Under the pieces are notes generated by a model. That model worked only from the letters and a program-made list of their open reading frames with translations, had not been told where the DNA came from and did not search any database. A program made the position numbers and the translations under genes. Below are positions 10,870 to 20,860 of a DNA stretch of 64,000 nt, in pieces. Each line of letters begins with the position of its first letter. The first letter of the stretch is position 1. The stretch is from NCBI GenBank assembly GCA_030248225.1, contig JASANE010001471.1:43660-107659 (forward strand). Direction: 5' to 3'. This DNA comes from Trileptium ribeirensis (taxonomy: Eukaryota > Nematoda > Enoplea > Enoplida > Thoracostomopsidae).

Positions 10870-11021
10870 GATTTTGTGAAATTTTCGACCCAAATGTCGC
10901 CTACAACGACGGTTACGACGAATCGGGTGAGGTGCTTGTTCATTTGTTTGAATGGAAATCCAGCGATGTCGCCGAGGAATGTGAGCGATTTTTGTCCAAA
11001 TACGGCTACACTGCGGTACAA
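10870..11021 (+). CDS. Alpha-amylase, N-terminal catalytic-domain exon
   Basis: Alpha-amylase (GH13) hydrolyses internal alpha-1,4 bonds of starch and glycogen, usually as a secreted digestive enzyme. This exon follows ATGATTCAG and ends GTACAA|GTAAGT. It is 152 bp, enters in phase 1 and leaves in phase 0. It encodes FDPN followed by [20 protein letters not shown] and YGYTAVQ, the conserved start of the animal amylase barrel ([16 protein letters not shown]...GY..VQ). The Trp usually found after EWK is replaced by Ser. It joins in phase to the exon at 15535. The upstream signal-peptide exon was not identified; ATG at 10773 begins MFRLSLFAVL, which is hydrophobic, but the phase does not join simply. 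Confidence 0.88.
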
Positions 11022-11109
11022 GTAAGTAAGAAACTTTCGAGTCGGTGTACGCTTCATTATATGCTAAAAGCATTATAATAAAACGCGTTAAGTGCTTGTT
11101 ATATTAACT

Positions 11110-11215
11110 GAATAGAATAAATCATGTCGCTGATGAACGTGAGCGATTTTGCCTAAATACAGCTACACTGCCGTACAGATAAGCAAGAAAGTTTCGAGCC
11201 AGTGTACGCTTCATA
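11110..11215 (+). pseudogene. Duplicated, decayed copy of the amylase exon
   Basis: The segment CATGTCGCTGATGAACGTGAGCGATTTTGCC and onward, through GTACAGATAAGCAAG and TGTACGCTTCATAA, repeats 10960-11070 including the end of the exon and the start of the intron. The donor GTAAGT has become ATAAGC and the frame is broken by indels, so this copy cannot be spliced normally. Confidence 0.75.
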
Positions 11216-11379
11216 AAGTGAGCAACGTATTACGATAAGACGAACTATCCTGATCTCACTCGGAAGTTGTTTAGTTTATTATTGTCGAAGAAAGAATCTA
11301 ACGCATGGGATCCAATCGTGAACATTGATTGTAATGTACCAGTAAATATTATGTCGAATATTGTCTAAATTTTGGGTCA

Positions 11380-12720
11380 TTCTCAATCGATCATGGTTCT
11401 GCTCTTATTAATGTGGCCCCCACGGAGCTCCGATAGAACATCCTTGATTTTCTTACAGCAAGTGATGATAGCAAGCTGCGACAACTTTGGGTCGAACAAA
11501 AGCTTGGCAACTGAAAACCATCCTTCGCATTACACCTGCAACGACTGGTACCTAGCAGCGAGAGTTTTTGCGACTTCGTTTTTTGCAGATGCTCCAAAAA
11601 TCCGTCAGATGGTCCTCGTTTAGCTATCCGAGCTGTTGATCGATAAACCGGCCGCAACCGCCGATCGCATGCTGGATCAGTTGAAGAACAACGACTCCAG
11701 CTGCAGTACGGTTCGAGATAGGGACGATCGATTCGAACAGTTCGAAAAGCGTCTCGACCAACTTTGCTCAATTGTGTAAGCCATGTAGCAACGCGAAAGA
11801 ACAAAGGATCGACGCCATCACTGCTATCCCCAAAGTAGTGGCAACGGACGAAGAGGACGATCGCATTGCCGATACAGACAACGAAGTCAGAATAGATCAA
11901 TCCGCTTTTATCACTGACGTTTTAGCACCAACGCGACAAGTAGCCGTGCATGCTGAACAATGGCAACAAATTGGGAAACGCCCAAATTTCGTCAGACGAA
12001 GTAAATTCGTTTTGTATAGCCGCAAACACGACGCTCATCGACAACGGCAGTGACAGAAGATTGTTGCCCTTGTCCTTCGCTTTGCCAACATCAACCGATT
12101 CGAACAGCGAGAGCCTAACACAGCCGCGAACACCACACCGATCAAAACGTACGGTTATCTAACAATGCAATTCCGGCTCGACGGCGTTAATAAGTGGTAT
12201 CAGTGAAGATTCATCATTGCTGACGTAGCCCAATCAATGTTGGGCCATGATTTCCTGCATGCACATAAGTTGCAAGCAATTGTGGCAGCAACGCCGTCAT
12301 CCAGGCGGACCGTCCAACAACTGGTGCAGCCGCGAATAAATCTCTGCCCGCACTGCCGTCAAATTAATAACACGAGAACTTTCGTCCCGGAGTTGTTGAT
12401 GCGATTCAAGTTCGTTTTCGAGGAACCATCAACCAACCCTGCCGTCACGCATCCGATTCAGCGTCACATTGTTACTCGTGGAAAATCTTGGTTTGCACAG
12501 CCGCGAAGAATGGTAAGCGACAAGCTGCATGAACACGTTCATCAGCGGTCACATGGGTTACTATCGCACAATCTCAGTCGTCCACTACTCCGCAGCTCAA
12601 GTCTGCTCTGCACCAGAGCAGTCCGAACGCCGATCGACCTCGAAAATCGGTTCGATTTACTGTTAATGCAATTCATGGATACTGGTTCCGCTCTTCCGAT
12701 GGGGGTTATGTAGCAGCACA
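11380..12720 (+). pseudogene. Ty3/gypsy retrotransposon relic inside the amylase intron
   Basis: Three pieces keep the gypsy order on the + strand. Near 11480-11640 is a gag-like segment (KLRQLWVEQKLGN then KPS, and LAIRAVDR). Near 12016-12075 is an aspartic-protease active-site relic (LIDNGSDRRLLP, where the canonical DTG is DNG). Near 12237-12560 is the linker and start of reverse transcriptase (MLGHDFLHAHKL, then VTHPIQRHIVTRGK and QPRRMVSDKLHE). After about 12560 the text jumps to what resembles the C-terminal tail of pol (RPRKSVRF). The RT palm, RNase H and integrase core are missing. Frames are interrupted by stops and indels. No LTRs were identified. Confidence 0.7.
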
Positions 12721-13170
12721 AAACCAGGTTTTCAAGCTGCTATAGAGTAGCTGGGTGCCTGTCGAAAACAGGTGGTTGTGCATATTATTTCGAGCGATAG
12801 ACTCAGCAATCGTTACGGACAGGATCGACCGATGTATGTTTTAAAGGAAACATTTATCAATCAATTTTTCCACGCAAAAATAAATTAGTTTGAACAACTG
12901 TAAGATCTACAGGTCTTACTCCATTTCATAAAGAAAACCATAATCGGTGTATTTACTAACAAGATAAAATACGCAGTAACATGACGAGATGACAAGCAAA
13001 GTAACATGTAGCAGTCAATGGTAACTGAGATGCAGCTGCGACGTAAGACCCATATAAACAAGATACGCCGATATGCAAATTAAGGGAATACAAACTTCGC
13101 TCTAGTAACTTGGGACCAGTTTTAATGTTTTCAAATATTAAAATTTGTTCGCCCAACTTTCAATATACAG
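12721..13170. other. Intronic DNA, nothing recognised
   Basis: Could include the 3' end of the gypsy relic (an AATAAA lies near 12880) but no LTR was recognised. Confidence 0.3.
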
Positions 13171-13173
13171 TAA

Positions 13174-13683
13174 TGCGGCGTTCACGTTATAATGTCCCCA
13201 ACGTTTGGAACCTATGTACCCCTCACAGTGTCAGACACACTGTTGACAACAGGGTGTATTAGATACCCCTATGTTTTTAATAAATTTTTTCAACGGTAGC
13301 TAGTTACGCGTATTACCACTTGCCGACAGTGTCAGGCACACCGTGTCTTCTGACAGCTTTATTGACAGTGTTCGGAATTATTTGAGCAATGTTCATATGG
13401 GCTAGATACAAATATCGAGAATTTAGGAAAAACTCCACAGGACAGTTGACTAATGAACCGCATTAGCTACAGACGGTGTCCGTTATAGTTAATTCGCGCC
13501 AAATTGGTAGCTAAGGGTGTGTACGACACTGTCTAGAAAAAATTTAGTAGCTAAGGGTATGTCGCACACCCTCGGTATTTGATTTACAGTATTGGTGTCA
13601 CCCTGACTGTCTATACGGTAGGGTCGCGACTACAGGGGGTCAAAAGTTCCAAACAGCGGGGACATTATAACGTGAACGCCGCA
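13174..13683. mobile_element. 510-bp MITE, TGCGGCGTTCACGTTATAA termini, TAA duplication
   Basis: The left end TGCGGCGTTCACGTTATAA followed by TGTCCCC is matched perfectly by GGGGACA followed by TTATAACGTGAACGCCGCA at the right. TAA flanks both ends (13171-13173 and 13684-13686), a PIF/Harbinger-like three-base duplication. The interior carries several GTGTC(A/T)GACAC-type palindromes. It has no coding capacity. A diverged relative is at 14103-14613. Confidence 0.85.
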
Positions 13684-14102
13684 TAATAATACGCAATATT
13701 TATTGTAACACTTATAATTAGAGAACCGATCGGTGGAATTTCGTAATTTTTTTACCATTCAATGTGATCATAGAATAGCACATGCAACGAAAATTGTTTG
13801 CCTGTATCCCCATTATTTGCAATCAGGAGTTGAACAAAACACTTATTTCGGGCCAACGTCAGGATTAATATGTTATCGTTTGTAACCTGGAAAGGGGCAA
13901 ACATAAGGTGTGAACATTTCGCCAAGGTACGTGGCACAAATCAATTTACCTGTAATAATGTTATAATCCGAAAAAGTTCTTCTTGAGGCCATAACATTGT
14001 CAAAACACCACATTTAAGACCAACACCTCGTCGGCTAAGTTGCTTTTATATATAAACTGCAATTGGTTGGTACAATTTCGGCTCGAACATAAATAGCACA
14101 TA

Positions 14103-14613
14103 TGCAGCATTCAAGTTATAAGTTGCCCGCCATGTGGAATTTTTGTGCCCGTACAGCTTGCGTAACACCATCAACGATATGGTGTACAGTACACCATCAC
14201 TATGTTTTAAATAATTTTTATGGTGTCCAGGACACAGTGCAGTTTTCTGTATAGTTGAACAGATACAGTCAAACCCATTTCAATGAAGACGACAGTCTAC
14301 AGAAATGGTTATATATGTTATTTCAGCGTTATAAGCATGCAGTGTAGCTAAACAATTGCGCTGGCACTTCACGCGGTACTAATGATAGTGTGCACAAAAT
14401 GGTACATTTATTATGTAATTTGAAATTTCACTATATTATATTTTTCCCGCCTTTTTAAAATTATTTAAAAATATAAGGTGTCGAAGACACCATAGTGTAT
14501 ACCGTCTTTGATGTTGTACAAATGTCCTGCTCAGCACTGTACACTAGGGTATGATCGTGACCAAACAAGGACAGAACCTCCACAAGGTAGGCGTTTATAA
14601 CGTGAACGTTGCA
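14103..14613. mobile_element. Diverged relative of the 510-bp MITE
   Basis: The ends TGCAGCATTCAAGTTATAA and TTATAACGTGAACGTTGCA align with the termini of the element at 13174-13683. The three-base flank ATA occurs on both sides (14100-14102 and 14614-14616). Length is almost the same. The arms have decayed and differ from each other, so this is the older copy. Confidence 0.7.
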
Positions 14614-14616
14614 ATA

Positions 14617-15534
14617 CGCCATTAGATAGAAAGCTTTAAACGAAAATATGAAACATCTCTGCCATGGAAAAGTCTGTGCTTTTGATAAATTTGGTCTAAA
14701 TTTACTGTTATCAAATAATACTTCGAAATGGCTGCGTCCGTTAAAATAAATACTGTACATATGTCCGATGTTGACATACGCACGCAGTTGTTGATTTAGT
14801 AATAGCCCCACGTTATACAGCGGAATAACCCGGCCAAACTCTATATTTTTAATCCGAAAGTACATATATTTTTTCTTTTAAGTTTTCATATGAATCGATT
14901 GGTCTATGTGTCAGAAAATATTATCCCCGCTACCAAATGCATCGAAACCAATTATTTCTTGAGAAAAAAGGTAATAATTTGTTCAACAATTTTCGTGTTA
15001 ATCGCTAGTTGCAATATGGCAAGCTACTAAATCTTCCAATGCTACAAAGACGGGTATCGCAAACATCTATAACTTAAGTGACATTGCTAATCCAACGGTA
15101 TCAGCTCAGCATCTAGTGCTTATACTTTATATATAGTATAATCTGATTGCATGCAGAAAATTTGACATAACTTATTTTCAAAACTGAAAATGTCTTGTAA
15201 CAGCGTAAGTATTAGCAATATTAGTTCACTGTAGTAAAAAGTCTACCTATTATACGAATGATTCCAAATTATTATAGATTCGAAAAAGGAATATACATAT
15301 GACATATTTGGGTGAGAAAACATCGATAACCGACAGTGTAATGACATTGAGCTGAATATTTAAACTTGCTCAACCGATATTGACTAATATATCGGCCGAT
15401 TACCGACTAGAAACTACCGATTACCGGTAAACATGAGCTGATACCGATTATTCGACAATTAATTCGTACATCAATAATACATATATTTAATTTTTCACAT
15501 ACTTCTAGAATGCAAGGTAATTTTTGTGTTTAAG
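14617..15534. other. Rest of the amylase intron, nothing recognised
   Basis: AT-rich non-coding DNA up to the acceptor TTTTTGTGTTTAAG at 15534. A run of CCGATTA-type repeats near 15360-15450 is the only visible pattern. Confidence 0.35.
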
Positions 15535-15689
15535 ATTTCACCTGCTGCCGAGCACATAAAATTGTATAGAAATAACGACATTCCATGGTGGATTCGATAT
15601 CAGCCAGTTTCGTACAAAATCTGTAGTCGAGGTGGTGATGAAGCGGCATTCAAAGATATGGTTTCTCGTTGCAATAATGTTGGAATTAA
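15535..15689 (+). CDS. Alpha-amylase, second catalytic-domain exon
   Basis: The acceptor is TTTTTGTGTTTAAG and the donor is ATTAA|GTAAGT. The exon is 155 bp, phase 0 in and phase 2 out. It begins ISPAAEH and contains PWWIRYQPVSYKICSRGG and FKDMVSRCNNVGI, matching the conserved amylase run (VSPP.E, PWWERYQPVSY.L.SRSG, F.DMV.RCN..GV). In these enzymes WWERYQP lines the first part of the barrel and active-site cleft. Here the usual WWERY is WWIRY (Glu to Ile). It joins in frame to both neighbouring amylase exons. Confidence 0.92.
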
Positions 15690-18338
15690 GTAAGTTCAAG
15701 CATCCTACAAAACCATATCTCGCTCTTGAAAAATGTTGATTAGCGCAAAATGTACCCTAGCAAAACTGCACGTGTCTTTTAATATTGTTATTGTGTGACT
15801 GATATAAAAATATTTCGTAAACTTATTTCTATACAACTGGTATTCAAGACTTGGGAAATTAGCATATCACAATAATTTCATATATAATTTTGCAATGACG
15901 AATTTTGACAGTGTCAAAATAACAATTTGTGCACCGCATAGGCGCAATTATAGGGAGGACGGTAGGACAAACCCCCTCCAATTTTTGACATTTAAGTAAT
16001 CGTCCCCACCTCACTTTTTTACTGATAAAATTCTTAGTGCTCTGTAATAAACGCACGTGATTATAGATTATATGTTTTTGCCAGTAACTGCCCTCCCCCA
16101 CTTTTTGTTGCATTTGTGCCAATGGTGCACCGATAAAAAATAATAATAAGCTATAATAATTGATGTTTTAACCATCATGTTAGCTTCAACAATATCGACA
16201 ACGTAGCCAGATTCTTTAATACGAGGATTACTATAAAATATGTGCAGTGATATGGTAAAAAACAAAACTGCGTTCCGTTTCATTGCTCTTTTTAAAATCA
16301 GTTTTTTATATGTGATTGACTCGATTTGATTTCAGTTTTACAAATTCACTGATATTAAATTCACCTAAACGAACTTTATTTCTTTTAATTAACGTTGTCT
16401 TGTCAAAACTGAAATCAAATTGATTGAAGTCAAATTCAGTCATTGGATTTTTTAGGTCACTTTTGAAATAAATGGTACCAAACATAAGTAACATCACAAG
16501 TGATTTACATTTTATAATAGTTGGGTCATTTCCACAAGCTTTGAAAAACTGGTCTGAGCGCGATAACTTGAATTCGGGTCGTTGGGATTAGAGTCATGTT
16601 CATTCACAACTGGGCCATGACGACGTTGTTGCACGGATCTTTATGATTGCTCACAACGCACAGGCAGTCATTTAAGGGAGCAACGCGCTACGTCGCATAG
16701 TATTATGTTGCCATAGACCAATCAAATATAATAAGTCGTTAAAACCCACTATTTCAGCATATTTACAGTGATATTTTAGCATGTACCAAACTGTGACATA
16801 CTATTAATAAATCAGTACATTATAAAACAATATATCGATATTAGCCGAAAACTATATTGGACTCTACTTGAACGTATCAAATATGAAAGCTGTCAAAGTT
16901 CTGATATTGGCTAATTCCATTATCGCCATTTGTGTTGTGATATTGCAATTTCGTATCGAATTCTTACCGCGATTTCCGTAGCTAAAATAATACATATTTT
17001 TTGTACATCTTCAGCATTGCATTTGCATGCTTAATGTGTTATTGGCTAAAAACTCGTTAGTTCCATTTGTTGCTGCGTTCGGAAAATGTCATAATAAATA
17101 ACAGATTTATTGTCGTTGCTAGTTTGGTTATAAACTAAACCTGTCGGCGTAAATATGTGAATTCACACAGTCTAAAAGATGGAAGAGATATAAAGCCAGG
17201 TCAATTCCTCACGCCGAGGTTTATTACATTAGTTTTATACCAGCCTTAAATTTCTAGCTAATTTTGACTGGATTTTATTACTCATGCTCTTTTTTGCGCC
17301 GCGACTCACTACAACTTCGGCTACTCTTTACTGTGCGTCTTAATTATTGTCTTCATTTTTTGCCCAATAAGTCATTAATAGCTGGAATCGGCTCCCGGAT
17401 CATGTTGTTACAACAGAATAAGTTTCTGAATTTAAATCGATGCTCCACGTTTCGTTTTCTGTTTAGAAGAATCTCCGGAACTTTTCCTGTCTTCGCTTCC
17501 AAATTTTACAGGACGCCATAGGTCAAGCCTTCACAAGCCGGTGTGAATTCTTCGGCTTATTACCCATTAAGTGTCTATCTGTTGTGCGTTATGTATTGTG
17601 GTTTTTCGATGTTCAATATCTCAATATGACCGGTAAGAATATCGCAAAAGCGGCCGCAGAGCAAGTTACAACCATCTATCTTGCACTACAATCCATTACC
17701 TTTACGGGTTCCTCGTGCTAACAGGCAATAAAACAAATTGCGATTTCCAAAAATATTTATATCAGAGTTTTAGACAATACTATCAACGTCAACACTTTTT
17801 GCACGCCAAATAAAATATTTAGTGTATGATCCATAGTTTTTTAATCCACAAGCGTGTGAGTAACCAAGTTTTCTCAGCTATATCCGAAAAAGTTTAGCAG
17901 ACATCAAACCGCTATCTTTATTTTAAAAGGAGTTTAGAATTGAACCAATGTGACCCAACAGACAACGACGGGTGTCCTGATTAGATTATTTTTCTTAACT
18001 TGAGACAGGCGAAAATAATATTCATTGTCCTCGTGTTGAAATTTGATTTTAGCTGCTTTAACATTTTAAACCATGTTAAAAGATATCTATACTTATGTCT
18101 ATTTGCATGTATGCGTCCTCCATGTGGAAATTTGTATTGCAACAACGACAGAAATCCAGAAGTTGAAGTTATAACATTTTAAACGCTGTTTTTAGTTATA
18201 TTTTGCCCGATCCCATAATTTTTGCCTGAAAGCTGAAAATTTAGCTGTTCCAATGCTAGTCCTCCTTCCAATTTTGGAAACATTTGATACCACCCTAACT
18301 TGACTTGACTATGTTGACTCATCCTAATATATTTTCAG
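15690..18338. other. Amylase intron 2
   Basis: 2.6 kb of AT-rich DNA with no recognisable gene. It contains the inverted repeat at 16314-16433. The 3' end (ATATATTTTCAG) is a good acceptor for the exon at 18339. Confidence 0.6.
16314..16433. repeat. Inverted repeat, about 30-bp arms
   Basis: GATTTGATTTCAGTTTT near 16323 pairs with AAAACTGAAATCAAATT near 16405, and the pairing continues outward imperfectly (TGATTGACTC with GATTGAAGTCA). The loop is about 60 bases. Possibly a short foldback element. Confidence 0.55.
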
Positions 18339-18576
18339 AGAGATAGTCGATGTTGTTACCAACCATATGGCAAATCAGGGCCAGTCAGGCTACGGCTGGT
18401 GTGGGTCGCCGTTCAACAGTGGAAATCGTGCAGAAACCTTCCCGACTGTACCGTACGGCCCAGATGATTTTAACGACAACATCTGCGATCGTGGGATCAA
18501 CGATTACAACGATCCTTGGAGCTTACGAAAATGTCGGCTTGGCTGTAATGATAATAATTTTGTCCAACATGCTTTG
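18339..18576 (+). CDS. Alpha-amylase, third exon with the first conserved GH13 region
   Basis: The acceptor is ATATATTTTCAG; the likely donor is CTTTG|GTAAAA, giving 238 bp, phase 2 to 0. The split Lys codon joins exactly to the exon at 15535. The peptide reads EIVDVVTNHM, then CGSPFNSGNRAETFPTVPYG, DDFND, IND and SLRKCRLG. DVVTNHM is conserved region I, whose Asn and His bind the structural calcium or substrate. FP.VPY...DFND and the Cys residues are typical of animal amylases. After CRLGCNDNN the text departs from the usual GLNDLN..YVR pattern, so the 3' boundary is uncertain. The following exons, with the three catalytic acids, were not found by eye, so this may be a gene fragment. Confidence 0.88.
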
Positions 18577-18637
18577 GTAAAAATCAGTTTCCCGCAAAAC
18601 TCTATGAACGAAAAAAAACGAGAAGAATTACAACAAC

Positions 18638-19077
18638 CAAAACACTCCTGAGACGGTTAAATTATAGCTGTAAATTGTTACAGCATAAACCAAACAACAC
18701 CCCCACCCCCACAAAACACCCACACCCACCCCCCCCCCACCCACCACACACCCACAACCCACCCAACGCAAACAACACCAACAGCACCACACCAAACAAA
18801 AAACACCACCACAACCAACCCCAAACACCAAAAAAACACCCAAACAAACCACACAACACCACACAAAAAAAAACCAAACCACACAAACAAAACAAACAAC
18901 ACAAACAACACAAAAAACAATTACACTTGTTGTAGTTCAATTGCATAGCTACTATTCTTAATAAATCTTTCGGTGAAATTAATGACTCAGCTAGTAACAA
19001 AAACACTCCTGAGACGGTTAAATTATAGCTGTAAATTTACACTTGTTGTAGTTCAATTGCATAGCTACTATTCTTAA
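18638..19077. repeat. Direct duplication interrupted by an A/C-only block
   Basis: Segment one, AACACTCCTGAGACGGTTAA through GCTGTAAATT, occurs at about 18640-18677 and again at about 19003-19038. Segment two, TTACACTTGTTGTAGTTCAA through CTATTCTTA, occurs at about 18921-18961 and 19037-19077. In the second occurrence the two are contiguous; in the first they are separated by the A/C-rich block. Confidence 0.85.
18678..18920. repeat. Low-complexity block almost wholly A and C
   Basis: About 240 bases contain almost no G or T on the + strand. There is no fixed period: C-rich runs come first and A-rich runs later. Open frames in this block (Pro/His/Thr/Asn-rich on +, Val/Phe/Cys/Gly-rich on -) follow from composition and are not genes. 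It may be a real purine/pyrimidine-biased simple sequence or a gap-filling or read artefact. Confidence 0.85.
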
Positions 19078-20460
19078 ACTATCTGTTTTTTCATTTTCAG
19101 TAGTAAAAATCAATTCAAACATTAGATGCTCCAGGAGTGGCCTTAATGTGAACTACAACCAGGGGCTCTACCTCGGGCCTCTAGCTTACAAGACTTGCGG
19201 GCTAAAACTATACCACAGGCCTTGTTAAAACAAAGTTGAAGGTACGCTATGAATGCTAGCTTAATGAGGTGTATAAGGTACTCATCTGCGGAGTTGCGGG
19301 GCAAGTGTTTCAATAGTTTGAGGTGTCCTTAAGAATCTCCGACGTAGCTATCACGTCGGGTGTACCAAATGACACGTTCCACTGGTGACCCTAGCGTTGG
19401 ATAGATGGATTCCGAACCCGGGCTTATGGTTTGGCAGGCAACAACACAAGCCATGTCATCACGTGTTGAAGCTACGCCATCTGCGCTAGAGTAGTACGGA
19501 AACTTGAGTATTAATACTTCAGCTACTTTTACGATCGAAAACTATTTGCTCTGCTGGTAATACTAAGTTTAGGAACGTCCCTTTTATAGGCACCAGCTCA
19601 AACAATCAGCAGTTTATTACATTGCTTGGTCAATATTTGTTTGTATACATGATGCATAGCATTCATTTTTGCACCTTGAACCAAATCGGTTTATTTATTG
19701 CGATGATATAGGCTGATAAATTTTCTGTAGTTTCGACGTGAGATAGGCTTTCGTGTGGATTTTTGAATGAGTTCAACAGCAGCCATTCGTCATGCAATTT
19801 GGAAATGCAAATTAAGATACACGAGTCAAAACATCATAAATTGCAATGTCCAAAAATTATATTTCGGACCACTTATTCCCGGGCTAATATGCTGTAAAGA
19901 TAATATCAATGCTATCATCATGCAGCTCTTTACTGTAAAAATTTGAGCCAAATGTCATCAATTAGGTAATCACTTGCAAGCAAGTGGCAGCAATAAAAAC
20001 GTGGTTTTGGTGCTAAATAAGCTCTTCTTCTACACTTATTTGTTAGCGAGTAAGATTATTTCATGATGCTATGCATGCAGTTGTGCCTTATATAAAAGAT
20101 TTTGCACATGGAAAATTTGATCTAAAATTACTTTTAGGTGCTATATCATATATGCGATAACACTGTGAACCGTATTGCTTATTTTAGCTTTAAAATGGGC
20201 ATTGTTTATTCGCTGTCGTATTTAATAGAAATTTAATTTAATCAATGCTATTCCTTAAATAGATCAAACGGAAAAAAGATATATCTTCCATAAATACTTT
20301 CTTGGGTTATTACCACTGCTGTAATAAAATTTTGCATTTGTGTTGTAGGCAGGTGGCAAGCTTATCTATTCTTATCTCGTTCCAGAAGATTTATCATTAG
20401 GTTATAATTAAAATATTGTTAAGGAAAAACATCATTTTTTTAGAGTTAGAACTTCTTTTC
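19078..20460. other. Mostly non-coding; one possible SINE
   Basis: A more GC-rich segment lies at about 19120-19500 and the rest is AT-rich. No splice-bounded exon for the rest of the amylase was recognised here. See the separate entry for the tRNA-like part. Confidence 0.35.
19330..19500 (-). mobile_element. Possible tRNA-derived SINE
   Basis: On the minus strand, GATGGCGTAGCTTCAACACG resembles a pol III A box. About 50 bases on, CGGGTTCGGAATCC resembles a B box (GGTTCGAnnCC). The spacing suits a tRNA-like promoter. The sequence does not fold as a good tRNA as read, so a SINE head is more likely. Confidence 0.35.
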
Positions 20461-20461
20461 A

Positions 20462-20860
20462 TGCCCAAGCATTAGCCTGAGGGGCGGAAATAAAATGCAG
20501 GTCATGCTGTTCCCGATATACTAAGCCTAAGCCTTAGTATTAGACTAAGCTAATGCAGGTTTCACAGAATAATGAGTGCAAAAAATGGGCACTTTTATCT
20601 CTAACAGCCGTCTGCAAGAAACTAAAATATCACATAGCCGTCCATTAGAGATTTTAGTTTCTTGCAGATGGCTGTTAGAGATAAAAGTGCCCACTTTTTG
20701 CACTCATTATTCTGTGAAACCTGCATAAGATCCTTATGCGAGACATACACCAAGCCTTAAGTTTAAGTAGGAGAGCTGTCGACCCCTGACCCCACCTCGC
20801 TCCAAGCTGTTGTTTTTCCTAACGTTATAACGTACGGCCCCTCAGAAATAACTTGGGCCT
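20462..20860. repeat. Dispersed repeat interrupted by a foldback element
   Basis: GATATACTAAGCCTAAGCC and the later CCAAGCTGTTGTTTTTCCTAACGT resemble the repeat at 5139-5300. The foldback element at 20553-20726 splits this copy. Confidence 0.5.
20553..20726. mobile_element. Foldback MITE, near-perfect 75-bp arms
   Basis: The left arm starts ATGCAGGTTTCACAGAATAA and runs to about 20627. The right arm starts about 20653 and ends TTATTCTGTGAAACCTGCAT. Only a few mismatches separate the arms, and the loop is about 24 bases. TAA flanks both sides of TGCAGG...CCTGCA, suggesting a three-base target duplication. The transcript would be a long hairpin. The high arm identity suggests a recent insertion or conversion. 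Confidence 0.85.

Noticed and set aside
11391..11900. Open frame of 169 codons on the minus strand
   Set aside because: It lies antisense to the Ty3/gypsy gag relic, whose + strand matches the family. It is a shadow.
18675..19006. Open frames of 80-114 codons over the A/C-rich block on both strands
   Set aside because: They follow from the lack of G and T, are made of a few residue types and overlap in several frames. They are not genes.
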